Shown: positions 44,901-53,990 of the stretch, in pieces
Numbering within the stretch: the first letter of the stretch is position 1
How the letters are laid out: the number at the start of each line of letters is the position of its first letter
Assembly: GCF_003013475.1 (NCBI RefSeq)
Contig: NZ_PXZO01000002.1
Span: 1-64,000 of the forward strand
Direction of reading: 5' to 3'
Length of the DNA stretch: 64,000 nt
Origin: Brevibacillus porteri
Lineage (GTDB): Bacteria; Bacillota; Bacilli; Brevibacillales; Brevibacillaceae
Notes under the pieces: model-generated
Databases searched by the model: none
Seen by the model: only the letters and a program-made list of their open reading frames with translations
What the model was told of the DNA's origin: nothing
Made by a program: the position numbers and the translations under genes

Positions 44901-47900
44901 TCCGAAGTGGTTAAAGCTACCTGCTGCGCGGTATGTGCTGTGCGTACGAACGAAGCAGAAGGCGAAAAGCTCGCGGTATTTTATACGCCGAGAAAGACCG
45001 AAACGCTAGATTTGCAAGAGGAGAAACAGTTCGCGGATTTTGCTTCTCAGATAAGAAGAAAGCTAATCGAACGTTTTGGAATACGACCAGACTTTGTTAT
45101 TCCGTTAAAGGAAAAGGAATTCCCCCGATCAGATATCGGCAAGATCCAACGCTCCAAGCTGAAAACAGCTTTTGAATCTGGCCAATTTGCAGCTCGTCTG
45201 CAATCTCGTGGATTCGATGATCGCTATTTCATACCCGATTGGTTTTATCAGAAGGAATGGCGCTTGTCCTTACGCCAACAGAGCCTTCTTGTCGCGCCGA
45301 AAAAAACTGTTCTTGTAATCGGTGAGCAAAATCAATTGCAGTCACTCTTTGCGGTCTTGCCCCATGGATCCATCAGGTATATTCCCGTTTCCTTGCCGGA
45401 TGCCGCAGCTTGGCTGGACAGTCCGGTCGAAGAGATTGATGAAATTCTCGACTTGACCCATCTGTATCAGGAGAAAGTAGGCAAACTTCCAAGCTATGAA
45501 TCTATCACTTCGACGTTAGAGAGATTTCAAGTGTTATCTCGCTCTATTATTCGTGCTTCAAAGCAACGTTCGATTGGATACACAGTGGTAACGAGAAATG
45601 CTTTTTCGGTCAAGGAAAACGATTGGCTCAGTAGTTCGGCTATCTTGCCAGGATTAGCGAAGTGCTTGTCATTGGAAGCGACTGGTCTTCAGGTGCGGAT
45701 GATCGATTTGGATACAGCTCAACCGGAAAAATATAGGGAGGAATTGGCTCGGGAACTTCTTTCTTCAACTTCGTCTTTTTCAATCGCCTATCGAAATGGT
45801 GTCCGGTATGACCAGTGCCTCGTCTCATGCGAGCCTATGAAAGACAGCCAGATGCCACGCTTTTTACAGAATGACGGTTGGGTGTTGGTTACAGGAGGGC
45901 TTGGTGATGTAGGTCTACATGTGTGCCGCTGGTTACTCAACCATTTTAATGTCAAATTAGCCGTGATCGGAACGACTGAACGAAAGGAGTCATTGGAGCA
46001 GCTGCGATCACTGGATCCTGAGGTGTTATTTTTTCAGGGAAGCGTGTGCGATTCCGGTTTCCTTCATGAAGCGATCAAAAAGGCTGAATCGACATTCAGT
46101 CGGCCTTTACGTGCTATTTTTCATCTCGCAGGCCAATTATCGCAACCTACTGCGGAGGGAAAAACACATTGGCAGGAGATGGAGAAGCATTTGTTGGAAC
46201 AGGAGACGAAGCAAAGCTATGATGCCGTCCTTCAATCGAAGGTGCAAGGCCTACTGAAGCTGCACGAAATACGCAAGGATAATCCGGAAATAGCCTTAAT
46301 CGTATTTTCATCGGTCATCGGTCATTTCGGTGGGGTTTCGTTAAGTGCGTATGCCGCGGCAAATCATTTTGTGGATTCCTATTGTGAGGCCATTTCCAGT
46401 GAGTTTCCGAATACATATTGTTTTTCCTGGAGCATGTGGGAGCAAACAGGGATGAGTGCCTTAGTCCCGGAACAGGTGAATCAATTATCGAAACGGAACG
46501 GTTTTGTCCCTCTAACAACGGAAAAGGCACTTCTGTCGATGCAGTCTGCTCTGCAACAACGACTCCACTCCTGCTATATCGGGCTGGACCCTGAAGGTGA
46601 ATCGATGCGAGGAGAATTATGGACAGAATGGCAGCCGCGTGCGGATATTTATGCAGCCTGCCCAGAGCTTGATAGGACTTCTCTGATAGAAGAAAAAGTA
46701 GAGCAGATGGTACAGCAGGTGGGCTGGAATCCTGAAATGGTGCGGCTGCATCTCGTAGAGAGCATTCCCAGACGCTCTAATCATGCGGAACAAATCGATG
46801 TACAAAGGCTGCTCCGTATGGATCGCCTTCAATCAAAAGAGTCCCTTGAACGCAATCTGTCTCCGCGTGAACGAATGCTGCTGGATGTATGGAAGCGGGT
46901 GTTGGAGCTTGATGAACTTCAGATCAATGAAAACTTTTTTGACGCAGGCGGTAGCTCCGTAGTCATGACCAAATTGCTGTATGAGATTCGACAGCAGTGT
47001 GGTGTCCAGCTTTCATTCCGTGATTTGCTGGAAGCGCCGACGATCTCCTTGTTGGCTGCTCGCATGGAAGGAGGCAGTGAGGAGCGTAAAGAGGAAGCAT
47101 CTGATATACAACGACTGTACAGCGAAGTGGAACAGGTAGCTTCCTGCTTGCCAAAACAGTTACCACCTGATACGTCCAGTCCGATTCCCTCTCGTATTTT
47201 GTTGACGGGTGCGACAGGATTTATCGGAGAGTATTTGTTGAACGCATTAGTAAAACACAGTGAAACGACCGTGTATTGTCTGGTAAGGGCGGATTCCGAG
47301 GAGCAGGCAACGGAGCGAATTCGAAAGCTGTTGGAGCCGTATTCTCTAAGCCAATGGCTTGGCTCGCGGGTTATTCCTCTAGTGGGGGACTTGGAGCGAG
47401 AGCGTTTTGGCTGGAGAGAGGAGGATTACCACAAATGGTCCGAAGAGATCGATACAATTTTGCATAACGGGGCATTTGTCAATTTTGCCTTGCCGTACAG
47501 TCGCCTGAAGGCATGTAATGTCAACGGAACGGCTGAACTGATTGCATTTGCTCTGTGTGGCAAGAAAAAGACATTTCATCATATTTCCACCTTATCGATT
47601 TTTGATTCATTACCAGATGGTACGACGGTAGATGAAGGGCATACCGCCGATCTGATGAAGCTGCTACAAAATGGGTACAACCAGAGCAAATGGGTAGCAG
47701 ATCGCCTCGTGCAACAAGCATTTTTAGCTGGTTTGTCAGGTTCCCTGTTCCGTATTGGAACGACACTAGGTGATACATTAACGGGAAAATGCCATACGCA
47801 GGAGTTCGTTAGTCTCGCGCTCAAGGGGTGCATCGAGATGGGGGTGTACCCGGATATCGCCTATCCGTTGAACATACTTCCTGTCGATCAATTGGCATTT

Positions 47901-48314
47901 GCTGTTGTGCAGCTTGTTCTCCATTACGATGGAACGAATGGTGAAGTGTATCATCTTCATCCGGAGAAGCCTCTCATGGTTAATCAATTGATGGAGTGGG
48001 CCACTCATGCTGGTTATCCGCTGAAACCACTGCCCTACAAAGAGTGGCTACACGCTCTGGCTGAACAAATACGACAATCGCCTGATCCGTTTTGGTCTGG
48101 GCTGTATGGATTGTTCCCGCAGGGAGAAGGGGTATTCTCTCAGATCCCACATGTTGATTTTACTGCCGAGAAGACCAATAGGATCTTGTCTGCTCATGGG
48201 GCACAAATCGAGAAGTTTTCCCATCATAATTTGATACGTATGCTCGAATATTTTGGGCAAATTGGATTTATGTCTACGAAAGGAAAAACTTTTCAGGAAG
48301 CAGGAGAGGTATGA
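41991..48314 (+). CDS. NRPS-type terminal module: pseudo-A, AMP-ligase (A), KR, carrier, thioester reductase
   Basis: A 2107-aa megasynthase. Residues about 1-480 look like a decayed adenylation domain (no A3 loop; NFYGFP instead of NxYGPTE; PGEIFLS and YQTGLQG retained). An intact AMP-ligase follows (about 527-1060; SGSSGKPKG near 692, FITGDL, GKIQRS at 1050) of the NWMPFSHVGGL type, lacking the FDxS aspartate that binds an alpha-amino group. Then come a ketoreductase (TGGLGDVG at 1301, FSSV and SAYAAAN intact), a carrier domain (GGSS, S1656) and a Lys2/NRPS-type thioester reductase (TGATGFIG at 1739, Y1896xxxK1900). There is no condensation domain. It is probably the last module, releasing an aldehyde or alcohol, although encoded first. 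It overlaps the next gene by 4 bp. Confidence 0.85.
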   Translation: MSDTYALTIQTRSYTHSKLYEDMGRLAKQWETAHDRQMAVGVCTNELYAFVISVLSVLQNKGVVLPLEPGDSQRRTEHLLIKNQAELLLTDHYESAFVRTVNIADRIQMTTKTVPIAINTADLHMLANESLFDEQKISLPGIFAKWFSFCTEILGVNFQESFYIYEEMRDVFHLSWLPILLSGNTIHFQTLDSELFTSDSFTNSGCALIPLHLLPRFAEGLRASGTRPPSVILSFGRELISSKQEKEYFTAMGTKWYNFYGFPHLPFVTSITGEGTYEMPYAHQGKPMTEWPAYVLNEHLLLQPYRIPGEIFLSIEANDVVDVSSEKNPDPYRPDAFLYQTGLQGVRHQDGIIRMSPTNEQLNQSGVCIHCRDVEIVLQSVSSITDCGVHIANDCLQIYYQSNQPLAVEDLDTLLQRWFPIEKFTIKWFPVARIPRGGDNQLDLALLARMKPINSAEAASIQQNLAAEQIDTAVLFSYSPVQKEIAVQPLPIKQPVRSREHAEVLTSAKAIIQQEEILPEREASLTLPDLLNRAAKSNKQLLFLAEDGRETSLTYTELWKKAQRIACSLIDKGLPERSKVLFQVEEPMDFILMFWGTILAGMVPVAMPAASGQGEKNSASDRMYESWRLLDKPIIATCCKVLPILEAVRHQYDDLSSAQLITVQELIQRDPEERILMRREEWRPEETVLLMFTSGSSGKPKGVMLTHRNLVARSYGSMVFNGFGSEEMTLNWMPFSHVGGLIYFHVRDVYLTCNQLQVAAPYVLGDPTRWLNLIDRHRVTLTWAPHFAFSLINEQANELSGRDWDLTCLHSLLNGAEHISWKDLQTFARLLEPYGLTSDSLKPVFGMSETSSGITYSRGFDTKRCPDVSGIVPVGHPIPGVSIRIVNEEGNIAEEGAVGGLQIRGVTLMAGYYKNEQATLDSFTADGWFITGDLAWIRERELYIAGREKEMVSVQGVNYYCQEVEESVMDSEVVKATCCAVCAVRTNEAEGEKLAVFYTPRKTETLDLQEEKQFADFASQIRRKLIERFGIRPDFVIPLKEKEFPRSDIGKIQRSKLKTAFESGQFAARLQSRGFDDRYFIPDWFYQKEWRLSLRQQSLLVAPKKTVLVIGEQNQLQSLFAVLPHGSIRYIPVSLPDAAAWLDSPVEEIDEILDLTHLYQEKVGKLPSYESITSTLERFQVLSRSIIRASKQRSIGYTVVTRNAFSVKENDWLSSSAILPGLAKCLSLEATGLQVRMIDLDTAQPEKYREELARELLSSTSSFSIAYRNGVRYDQCLVSCEPMKDSQMPRFLQNDGWVLVTGGLGDVGLHVCRWLLNHFNVKLAVIGTTERKESLEQLRSLDPEVLFFQGSVCDSGFLHEAIKKAESTFSRPLRAIFHLAGQLSQPTAEGKTHWQEMEKHLLEQETKQSYDAVLQSKVQGLLKLHEIRKDNPEIALIVFSSVIGHFGGVSLSAYAAANHFVDSYCEAISSEFPNTYCFSWSMWEQTGMSALVPEQVNQLSKRNGFVPLTTEKALLSMQSALQQRLHSCYIGLDPEGESMRGELWTEWQPRADIYAACPELDRTSLIEEKVEQMVQQVGWNPEMVRLHLVESIPRRSNHAEQIDVQRLLRMDRLQSKESLERNLSPRERMLLDVWKRVLELDELQINENFFDAGGSSVVMTKLLYEIRQQCGVQLSFRDLLEAPTISLLAARMEGGSEERKEEASDIQRLYSEVEQVASCLPKQLPPDTSSPIPSRILLTGATGFIGEYLLNALVKHSETTVYCLVRADSEEQATERIRKLLEPYSLSQWLGSRVIPLVGDLERERFGWREEDYHKWSEEIDTILHNGAFVNFALPYSRLKACNVNGTAELIAFALCGKKKTFHHISTLSIFDSLPDGTTVDEGHTADLMKLLQNGYNQSKWVADRLVQQAFLAGLSGSLFRIGTTLGDTLTGKCHTQEFVSLALKGCIEMGVYPDIAYPLNILPVDQLAFAVVQLVLHYDGTNGEVYHLHPEKPLMVNQLMEWATHAGYPLKPLPYKEWLHALAEQIRQSPDPFWSGLYGLFPQGEGVFSQIPHVDFTAEKTNRILSAHGAQIEKFSHHNLIRMLEYFGQIGFMSTKGKTFQEAGEV

Positions 48315-50914
48315 CAAGGGAGATCCAATGGTTTGATAGAGAGACATATGAAGCGAAACGGTATTGGGAAGAGAAGCTACCTGCGATATTGGAGCGGGCA
48401 ACTTCTCTTCCAACGGGTGCCAATCAATCGGTAGGGACGGAATCACTCATTAGAAAATCGGTTGAGATCAGGAAAGAGACGGCCCAGGTCATTCAGAACT
48501 TGACAGGTGGCTCTCAATTGCTGGAGTATGCTTTCTTTCTGACTGCCTATTATACTGCGCTACGAGGTGTCACCAGCGACGGCATAGCATACGGCATCGC
48601 TGGTGATGTAGGGACCACACCCGGAAGCAATCATCAAATACTGCCAATCGTAATGGAAATCAATCCGAATGAGACAGTAGCAGCGTTTCTGCAACGGAAC
48701 TTAGAACAAATCAAGGAGGCTTACCAGTATCAGCAGATCGACCTATCCAATCTGTGGAAGGGGAATGGACGATTAGCGGAAATCGTCTTTGTCCATACAG
48801 GTCTACACCTTGTCAAAGAATCGGGGAAAGAGCTGCCTTTCATCACGATTGAACGAGGTGAGGGTGAATATTGTGTCCACCTTGATTGTAATTCAGCTCA
48901 CCCAGAGAGATATCGCATGCAGGCATCTCTGGAGCTGCTTCCGGAGTTATCCAGTCAGATCGCCGAAAAGCCTCACAGTCTGATCCGTGAGTTGCGGATT
49001 GCTACTGAGAAGGAAAAACATGACTTGCTCCGTATGGCTGACGGGAGAAAAACTGCTCCATCCCATTGCGGCAGCCTGATTGCCCAGTTCGAGGAGCAGG
49101 TGCAAAAAACTCCCGATCTTCCTGCCGTTCTATCTGACAAAAGGACTTGGACCTATCGTGAATTTGCCGAGCTTGTGCGTCATATTGCGCAGGATTTGAG
49201 CAGACAAGGGATTGGTGAAGGGGACAGCGTGGGAATCTGGGCTGAACGCACAGTCGAAACACTGGCAGCTATATGGGCAATCGGGATGCTCGGGGCAACC
49301 TATGTGCCGATCGAAGCTGATTATCCCGTAGAAAGACAGAAATATATACTGAACAGCTCCGGTGCCAAGCTAGTTCTTGCAAAAGATAGCGTATTGCCTG
49401 ATCTCGATATTCAGGTATCGTCTTTGCGGTATGAGCTGGTTGGGTTAGATAGTCAACCTGCTTGCAGTCCGCAGCGATTAGATAGTAAATGCTATAGCAT
49501 CTTCACATCTGGAACGACGGGCCTACCCAAGCAGGTTAATGGCCGAGTAGGGGATGTGATGAATTTATGCCGCTGGTACATTGACACATGCGGACTGTGT
49601 GAAGGATCTCGTGTCATGCTTGCTACTCCGATGGGATTTGACGCGTCTGTAAAAAACTTGTTTGCACCACTATTATGCGGCGCAGCTATTGTGCTCCCAG
49701 AAGGTTCGCTAGCTGACTCACAGCGCATGCTGGAGCATATTTTCCGTTATCGTGTCACCCATGTCAATTGTGTACCTGCCCTTTTTTATGCCTGGGTGGG
49801 TGTGGAGGAGCAGCATGGATACTCTCACTTCGCTAGCTTGTCCGCTGTGATCCTGGGTGGGGAAAAGATGCGACCAGAACCATTGGCGGAATGGGCAAAT
49901 TGGGCAAATGGTCGATGCCGGTTGTTCAATGTGTACGGCCCTACGGAATGCACCAGCGTCTCTGTAGCAGGGGAAATATCACTAGAAGAGATTGCTAGCT
50001 TGCAAGAAATTCCAATCGGTCGACCGATTGACCATAAACGCATCTATGTTCTAGACGAGCACAGGCAGTTATGTCGGTTTGGTTTTCCGGGAGAGATCTA
50101 TATCGGGGGAATGGGAATTGCCGAGTTTGATTCTTCCTACGCCAGCCTCACGGTATTTCCTGATCCATACGTAAGAGAGGGGTGGATGTACAAGACAGGT
50201 GACCAAGGGGTGTGGCGAAAAGATGTCGATGGAGAGCGACTCTACTATTTGGGAAGAGGGGACCGTCAGCGGAAACAAAACGGACATCGGGTAGATCCTG
50301 AGGAAATCGAAGCGTGCATTCGCAAGCATCCTGCCATTCGTTTGTGCGTTGCTGTGCAAATCGAAACAGAAGGACAGGCGAAATGGGTCGTTTATGTTCA
50401 GGTGAAACCAGGTTCTCAACTAAATCGGTCAGAGTTGCGTGAATTCGCATCTGGCTGGCTACCAGCTTCCATGCTTCCTGCCTATGCCGTTTTGTGTGAC
50501 GAGCTTCCTTTAACTGTAAATGGAAAAATCGATGTTCGTGCTCTGCCATTTCCAAATGAAAATGATCGTATTTCTGCGCATGCTTTTCAGTTGCCCGAAT
50601 CAGAAATGCACCAGACTTTAGCGGGTATTTGGGGGCGTTTGCTCGGCATGGAAAGGGTAAGTATCGATGATAGCTTTTTTGAAATGGGTGGTAATTCGCT
50701 GCATTTGTTTCAAGCTGCTCTCGCTATTAGTCAGGAGTTGAATGTCTCCATCGAGGCGGCTGATCTTTTGGTATATCCAACAATCCGAAAGTTATCTGAT
50801 TATTTGAGTGCGGAAGATCAGCAAGAACAGCAGGGAGCAGGGCTTTCGGCGCAGGCGCGCGTTTCAAAGCGCAAACAATTATGGGAGACGAGGAGGCGAA
50901 ACGAGAAGAAATGA
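48311..50914 (+). CDS. NRPS loading module: vestigial C, A, PCP
   Basis: An 867-aa protein. Residues about 1-230 match only the C-terminal half of a condensation domain and lack HHxxxDG. A standard amino-acid adenylation domain follows: TSGTTGLPKQ near 399, the FDASVKNLF motif with D235-equivalent present, NVYGPTEC at 540, YKTGDQG, and NGKID near 737. The peptidyl carrier has FFEMGGNS with S796. The basic C-terminal tail (SKRKQLWETRRRNEKK) may dock to the next protein. The natural reading is a starter module that loads an amino acid. ATG overlaps the previous stop; AGGAGAGG precedes it. Confidence 0.85.
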   Translation: MTREIQWFDRETYEAKRYWEEKLPAILERATSLPTGANQSVGTESLIRKSVEIRKETAQVIQNLTGGSQLLEYAFFLTAYYTALRGVTSDGIAYGIAGDVGTTPGSNHQILPIVMEINPNETVAAFLQRNLEQIKEAYQYQQIDLSNLWKGNGRLAEIVFVHTGLHLVKESGKELPFITIERGEGEYCVHLDCNSAHPERYRMQASLELLPELSSQIAEKPHSLIRELRIATEKEKHDLLRMADGRKTAPSHCGSLIAQFEEQVQKTPDLPAVLSDKRTWTYREFAELVRHIAQDLSRQGIGEGDSVGIWAERTVETLAAIWAIGMLGATYVPIEADYPVERQKYILNSSGAKLVLAKDSVLPDLDIQVSSLRYELVGLDSQPACSPQRLDSKCYSIFTSGTTGLPKQVNGRVGDVMNLCRWYIDTCGLCEGSRVMLATPMGFDASVKNLFAPLLCGAAIVLPEGSLADSQRMLEHIFRYRVTHVNCVPALFYAWVGVEEQHGYSHFASLSAVILGGEKMRPEPLAEWANWANGRCRLFNVYGPTECTSVSVAGEISLEEIASLQEIPIGRPIDHKRIYVLDEHRQLCRFGFPGEIYIGGMGIAEFDSSYASLTVFPDPYVREGWMYKTGDQGVWRKDVDGERLYYLGRGDRQRKQNGHRVDPEEIEACIRKHPAIRLCVAVQIETEGQAKWVVYVQVKPGSQLNRSELREFASGWLPASMLPAYAVLCDELPLTVNGKIDVRALPFPNENDRISAHAFQLPESEMHQTLAGIWGRLLGMERVSIDDSFFEMGGNSLHLFQAALAISQELNVSIEAADLLVYPTIRKLSDYLSAEDQQEQQGAGLSAQARVSKRKQLWETRRRNEKK

Positions 50915-53900
50915 GTATAGAGACCAAATGGGAGTCGGAAAATAATAAGTCGCAAGAATATGTGCGTGATTGGGATATTGCTGTCGTGGGAATGGCCGGG
51001 AGGTTTCCAGGAAGCAACTCCGTAAGTGCCTTCTGGGATTCGCTTATCAAAGGAACGGATAGTGTCTCTCGTTGGCAGACAGCAGATGAGGATGCTGACG
51101 ACAACAAATCTATTGGTGCTTTTGGCAAGCTTCAAGACATGGAATGGTTTGCCGGAGAATTCTTCAACATTCCGGACCGCGAAGCATTATGGATGGACCC
51201 ACAGCAGCGTTTCTTGCTGGAATGTGTATACGAAGCACTAGAAGATGCGGGTTATATGGGTGACAGACGCAAGGAGACTGTCGGACTGTTTTGTGGATCA
51301 GATGACTTCACCTACGTTTGGGAAAACATGTACGCCACTACTATGCATCCACTTGAAAGAGCGAGAATGAGGCTGTTCGGGGAAAGTTCATTGACAGCCA
51401 GAATCTCATACAAATTGAACTTGCAAGGCCCGAGTGTGGTAGTAAGAGCAGCTTGCTCGACTTCGCTGGCAACCGTGCATCTGGCCTGCCAAAGCTTGTT
51501 GAACTACGAATGTGATGTAGCAGTTGCGGGTGGCGTATCCATTACTCCTTTTCAAGATGACGGCTATCTTCCCGTAGAAGGAACCTTATCACCAGATGGA
51601 TACACCCGACCGTTTGATCAAAATGGTCAGGGATGCGTTCCTGGGAACGGGATTGCCCTCGTTGTGCTGAAGAGATTGAAGGATGCCATGCTTGATGGAG
51701 ACCAAATCTATGCGGTTATAAAAGGATCGGCGATCAATCATGACGGCAATGAAAAGGCAGGCTATGCCGCGCCTAGCGTTCAAGGACAGATGTCGGTGAT
51801 TCGCAATGCCTTGGAAATGAGCGATGTGAAGCCGGGAGAGATTGGGTATCTGGAGTGTCATGGGACAGCAACTCCGTTAGGCGATGCCGTGGAAACGAAG
51901 GCATTGAAAGAGCTATATGGGAAATCAAGAGAGAACGGCTCGAAATGTTACATCGGTTCTGTGAAAGGGAATGTCGGACATTTGAATACAGCAGCAGGTG
52001 CGGCTGGATTGATTAAAGCGATTCTGGCATTGAAGGAAGGAAGCATTCCTCCTTCGCTCTATTGTGACCAGCCGCATCCTGAATTGTCGGACTCTCCTTT
52101 TATCGTGAATCGTCATTTGGAGAAATGGCCGGATTGCGGTCCCATCAGGCGAGCAGCCGTTAGCTCATTCGGGTTGGGCGGAATGAATGCCCATGTTGTG
52201 CTGGAGCAAGCTCCAAGTATACCGCGAAAAGCTATGGAAGACACTGCGCATTTGTATGTCATTAGTGCGGATAGCCCAGAGGAGTTAGAAAAGGTAGAGC
52301 GTGAACTGAAGCAATTTGCCGAACGTCACGAGAATCTACGCCCTGATGATGTCGCTTATACCCTTCAAATCGGTAGGCAGCATCACCGTTATCGGCGCTT
52401 TTCCGCGCATCAGGATGTCGAGGAGGGACTCAAGCATTTGAGTACGCAGGGCAGTCCAGCCGAGGCTGACATCGTGTTTCTGTTCCCAGGAGCAGGAGCA
52501 AATGCCATTGGGTTAGGGGCCGGACTGTACGAGAGACATGCGGTATTCCGAGATGAAATGAACTGTTGCTTCCAAGTAGCTCGGCGTTTCCACTATGCGG
52601 ATTATGATGCCATGTTGTTTTGCAAGGAACAAAGGACGATAGTCGAACCGCAACTGACCGAACATTTCGTCTATCACTTCAGCTTGAGCTATTCCCTCGC
52701 CAAAATGTGGATGGCATCTGGTATACGCCCCTATGCACTAATCGGGCACAGTTTTGGCGAGTACGTGGCAGCATGCATATCTGGACTTCTCCCGCTTGAA
52801 GAGGCCATTCGTCTCACCGTTGCGAGGGGAAAGCAGTTCCAATTACTGGAAAAAGGGGCCATGCTGAGTGTTGCCTTGAAAGAAGAAGTGGTTCAGCCGT
52901 TTCTGCACGATGGAATCTCCATCGCAGCAGTCAATGCAGTTGATCGACTCCTGTTGTCTGGAGAAGAACAGGCCATTCTACAATTGAAGCAGGAGCTAAG
53001 TGAGCGGAATGTACCTAGCGTGTTACTTCCTTCGGATCGAGCAGGGCATTCACCGCTCGTGGATCCGATTTTGCCAGCTTTGGAAAAACAGCTTTCAAGC
53101 GTTGCGTTTGGGTCGATGGCTATCCCGATCGTATCTACATTGACTGGCAACTGGATTGACCAGGATGAGATGGCGACAGTCGCCTACTGGTCAAAGCAAA
53201 CCCGACAAACCGTACACTTCGCTCAGGCGTTGCAAAATTTGAAAAAGCGGTCTTCACGCCCAGTAATATTACTGGAAGTTGGACCGGGAGAACAACTCGG
53301 TATGCTGTCCAGAAAACAATTGGACCGAAAAACAACCCAGATCGCCGCTACGATTCCCGATAAGGTGGAACCAACGGGAGAATGGAATCACTTCTTGCAT
53401 ACTGTCGGTCGCATGTGGCAAAGCGGTTCTGATATTGCTTGGGAGACGTTGTACGGGCAGGGCCAACCACGAAGAGTCTCGTTGCCAACCTATCCTTTTA
53501 CGCGCAAAAAGTACTGGATGATGCCGACTATTCAAACGGATAGTGCAACCCCGCGCTTGTTAAAGAAGGAAATAGCGTTGATAAATTTAGATGAACAGCA
53601 GGGAGAAAGCGACACAGGTATTACGGCAACAGTTGGACTGGAAGAAGAACTGACCTATCGCAATGATATGGATCGTGTATTGGCCAGCCTATTTTATGAT
53701 GTGACGGGTCGGATTCCATCCAGTTTGCATGAGCCACTCTTGTCAGAAGGTCTGGATTCCTTGGCGTATCTCGAATTGGGCGGAGCCATCCGCAAGCAAT
53801 ACGCTGTGTCTATCAGTTTGAGAGAATTGTTCGAGTTGGAGACGATCGCTGCGATTTCTGATTTTGTTAGTCAGCGCGTGGAGAGCGATAAGGATGAGCA

Positions 53901-53973
53901 AAAAAACACGGTATCTGCTGCCGCACGAGGTAACAAAACATGGGATGATCTGATCGCTGACCTAGACAAATAA
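50911..53973 (+). CDS. Type I PKS module: KS-AT-ACP
   Basis: A 1020-aa module (start at the ATGA overlap; an in-frame ATG at 50881 has no ribosome binding site). The ketosynthase has C182 (AACSTS instead of the usual TACSSS), H317 (CHGTATPLGD) and H357 (GNVGHLN). The acyltransferase is intact, with GHSFGE (S614). Its specificity motif is RAGH (710-713), not HAFH (malonyl) or YASH (methylmalonyl). The acyl carrier has EGLDSL with S950. There is no reductive domain, so the beta-keto group stays unless modified in trans. It probably extends the amino acid from the loading module with an alkylmalonyl unit. Confidence 0.88.
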   Translation: MSIETKWESENNKSQEYVRDWDIAVVGMAGRFPGSNSVSAFWDSLIKGTDSVSRWQTADEDADDNKSIGAFGKLQDMEWFAGEFFNIPDREALWMDPQQRFLLECVYEALEDAGYMGDRRKETVGLFCGSDDFTYVWENMYATTMHPLERARMRLFGESSLTARISYKLNLQGPSVVVRAACSTSLATVHLACQSLLNYECDVAVAGGVSITPFQDDGYLPVEGTLSPDGYTRPFDQNGQGCVPGNGIALVVLKRLKDAMLDGDQIYAVIKGSAINHDGNEKAGYAAPSVQGQMSVIRNALEMSDVKPGEIGYLECHGTATPLGDAVETKALKELYGKSRENGSKCYIGSVKGNVGHLNTAAGAAGLIKAILALKEGSIPPSLYCDQPHPELSDSPFIVNRHLEKWPDCGPIRRAAVSSFGLGGMNAHVVLEQAPSIPRKAMEDTAHLYVISADSPEELEKVERELKQFAERHENLRPDDVAYTLQIGRQHHRYRRFSAHQDVEEGLKHLSTQGSPAEADIVFLFPGAGANAIGLGAGLYERHAVFRDEMNCCFQVARRFHYADYDAMLFCKEQRTIVEPQLTEHFVYHFSLSYSLAKMWMASGIRPYALIGHSFGEYVAACISGLLPLEEAIRLTVARGKQFQLLEKGAMLSVALKEEVVQPFLHDGISIAAVNAVDRLLLSGEEQAILQLKQELSERNVPSVLLPSDRAGHSPLVDPILPALEKQLSSVAFGSMAIPIVSTLTGNWIDQDEMATVAYWSKQTRQTVHFAQALQNLKKRSSRPVILLEVGPGEQLGMLSRKQLDRKTTQIAATIPDKVEPTGEWNHFLHTVGRMWQSGSDIAWETLYGQGQPRRVSLPTYPFTRKKYWMMPTIQTDSATPRLLKKEIALINLDEQQGESDTGITATVGLEEELTYRNDMDRVLASLFYDVTGRIPSSLHEPLLSEGLDSLAYLELGGAIRKQYAVSISLRELFELETIAAISDFVSQRVESDKDEQKNTVSAAARGNKTWDDLIADLDK

Positions 53974-53990
53974 GTAGGAGGATGGACAGG

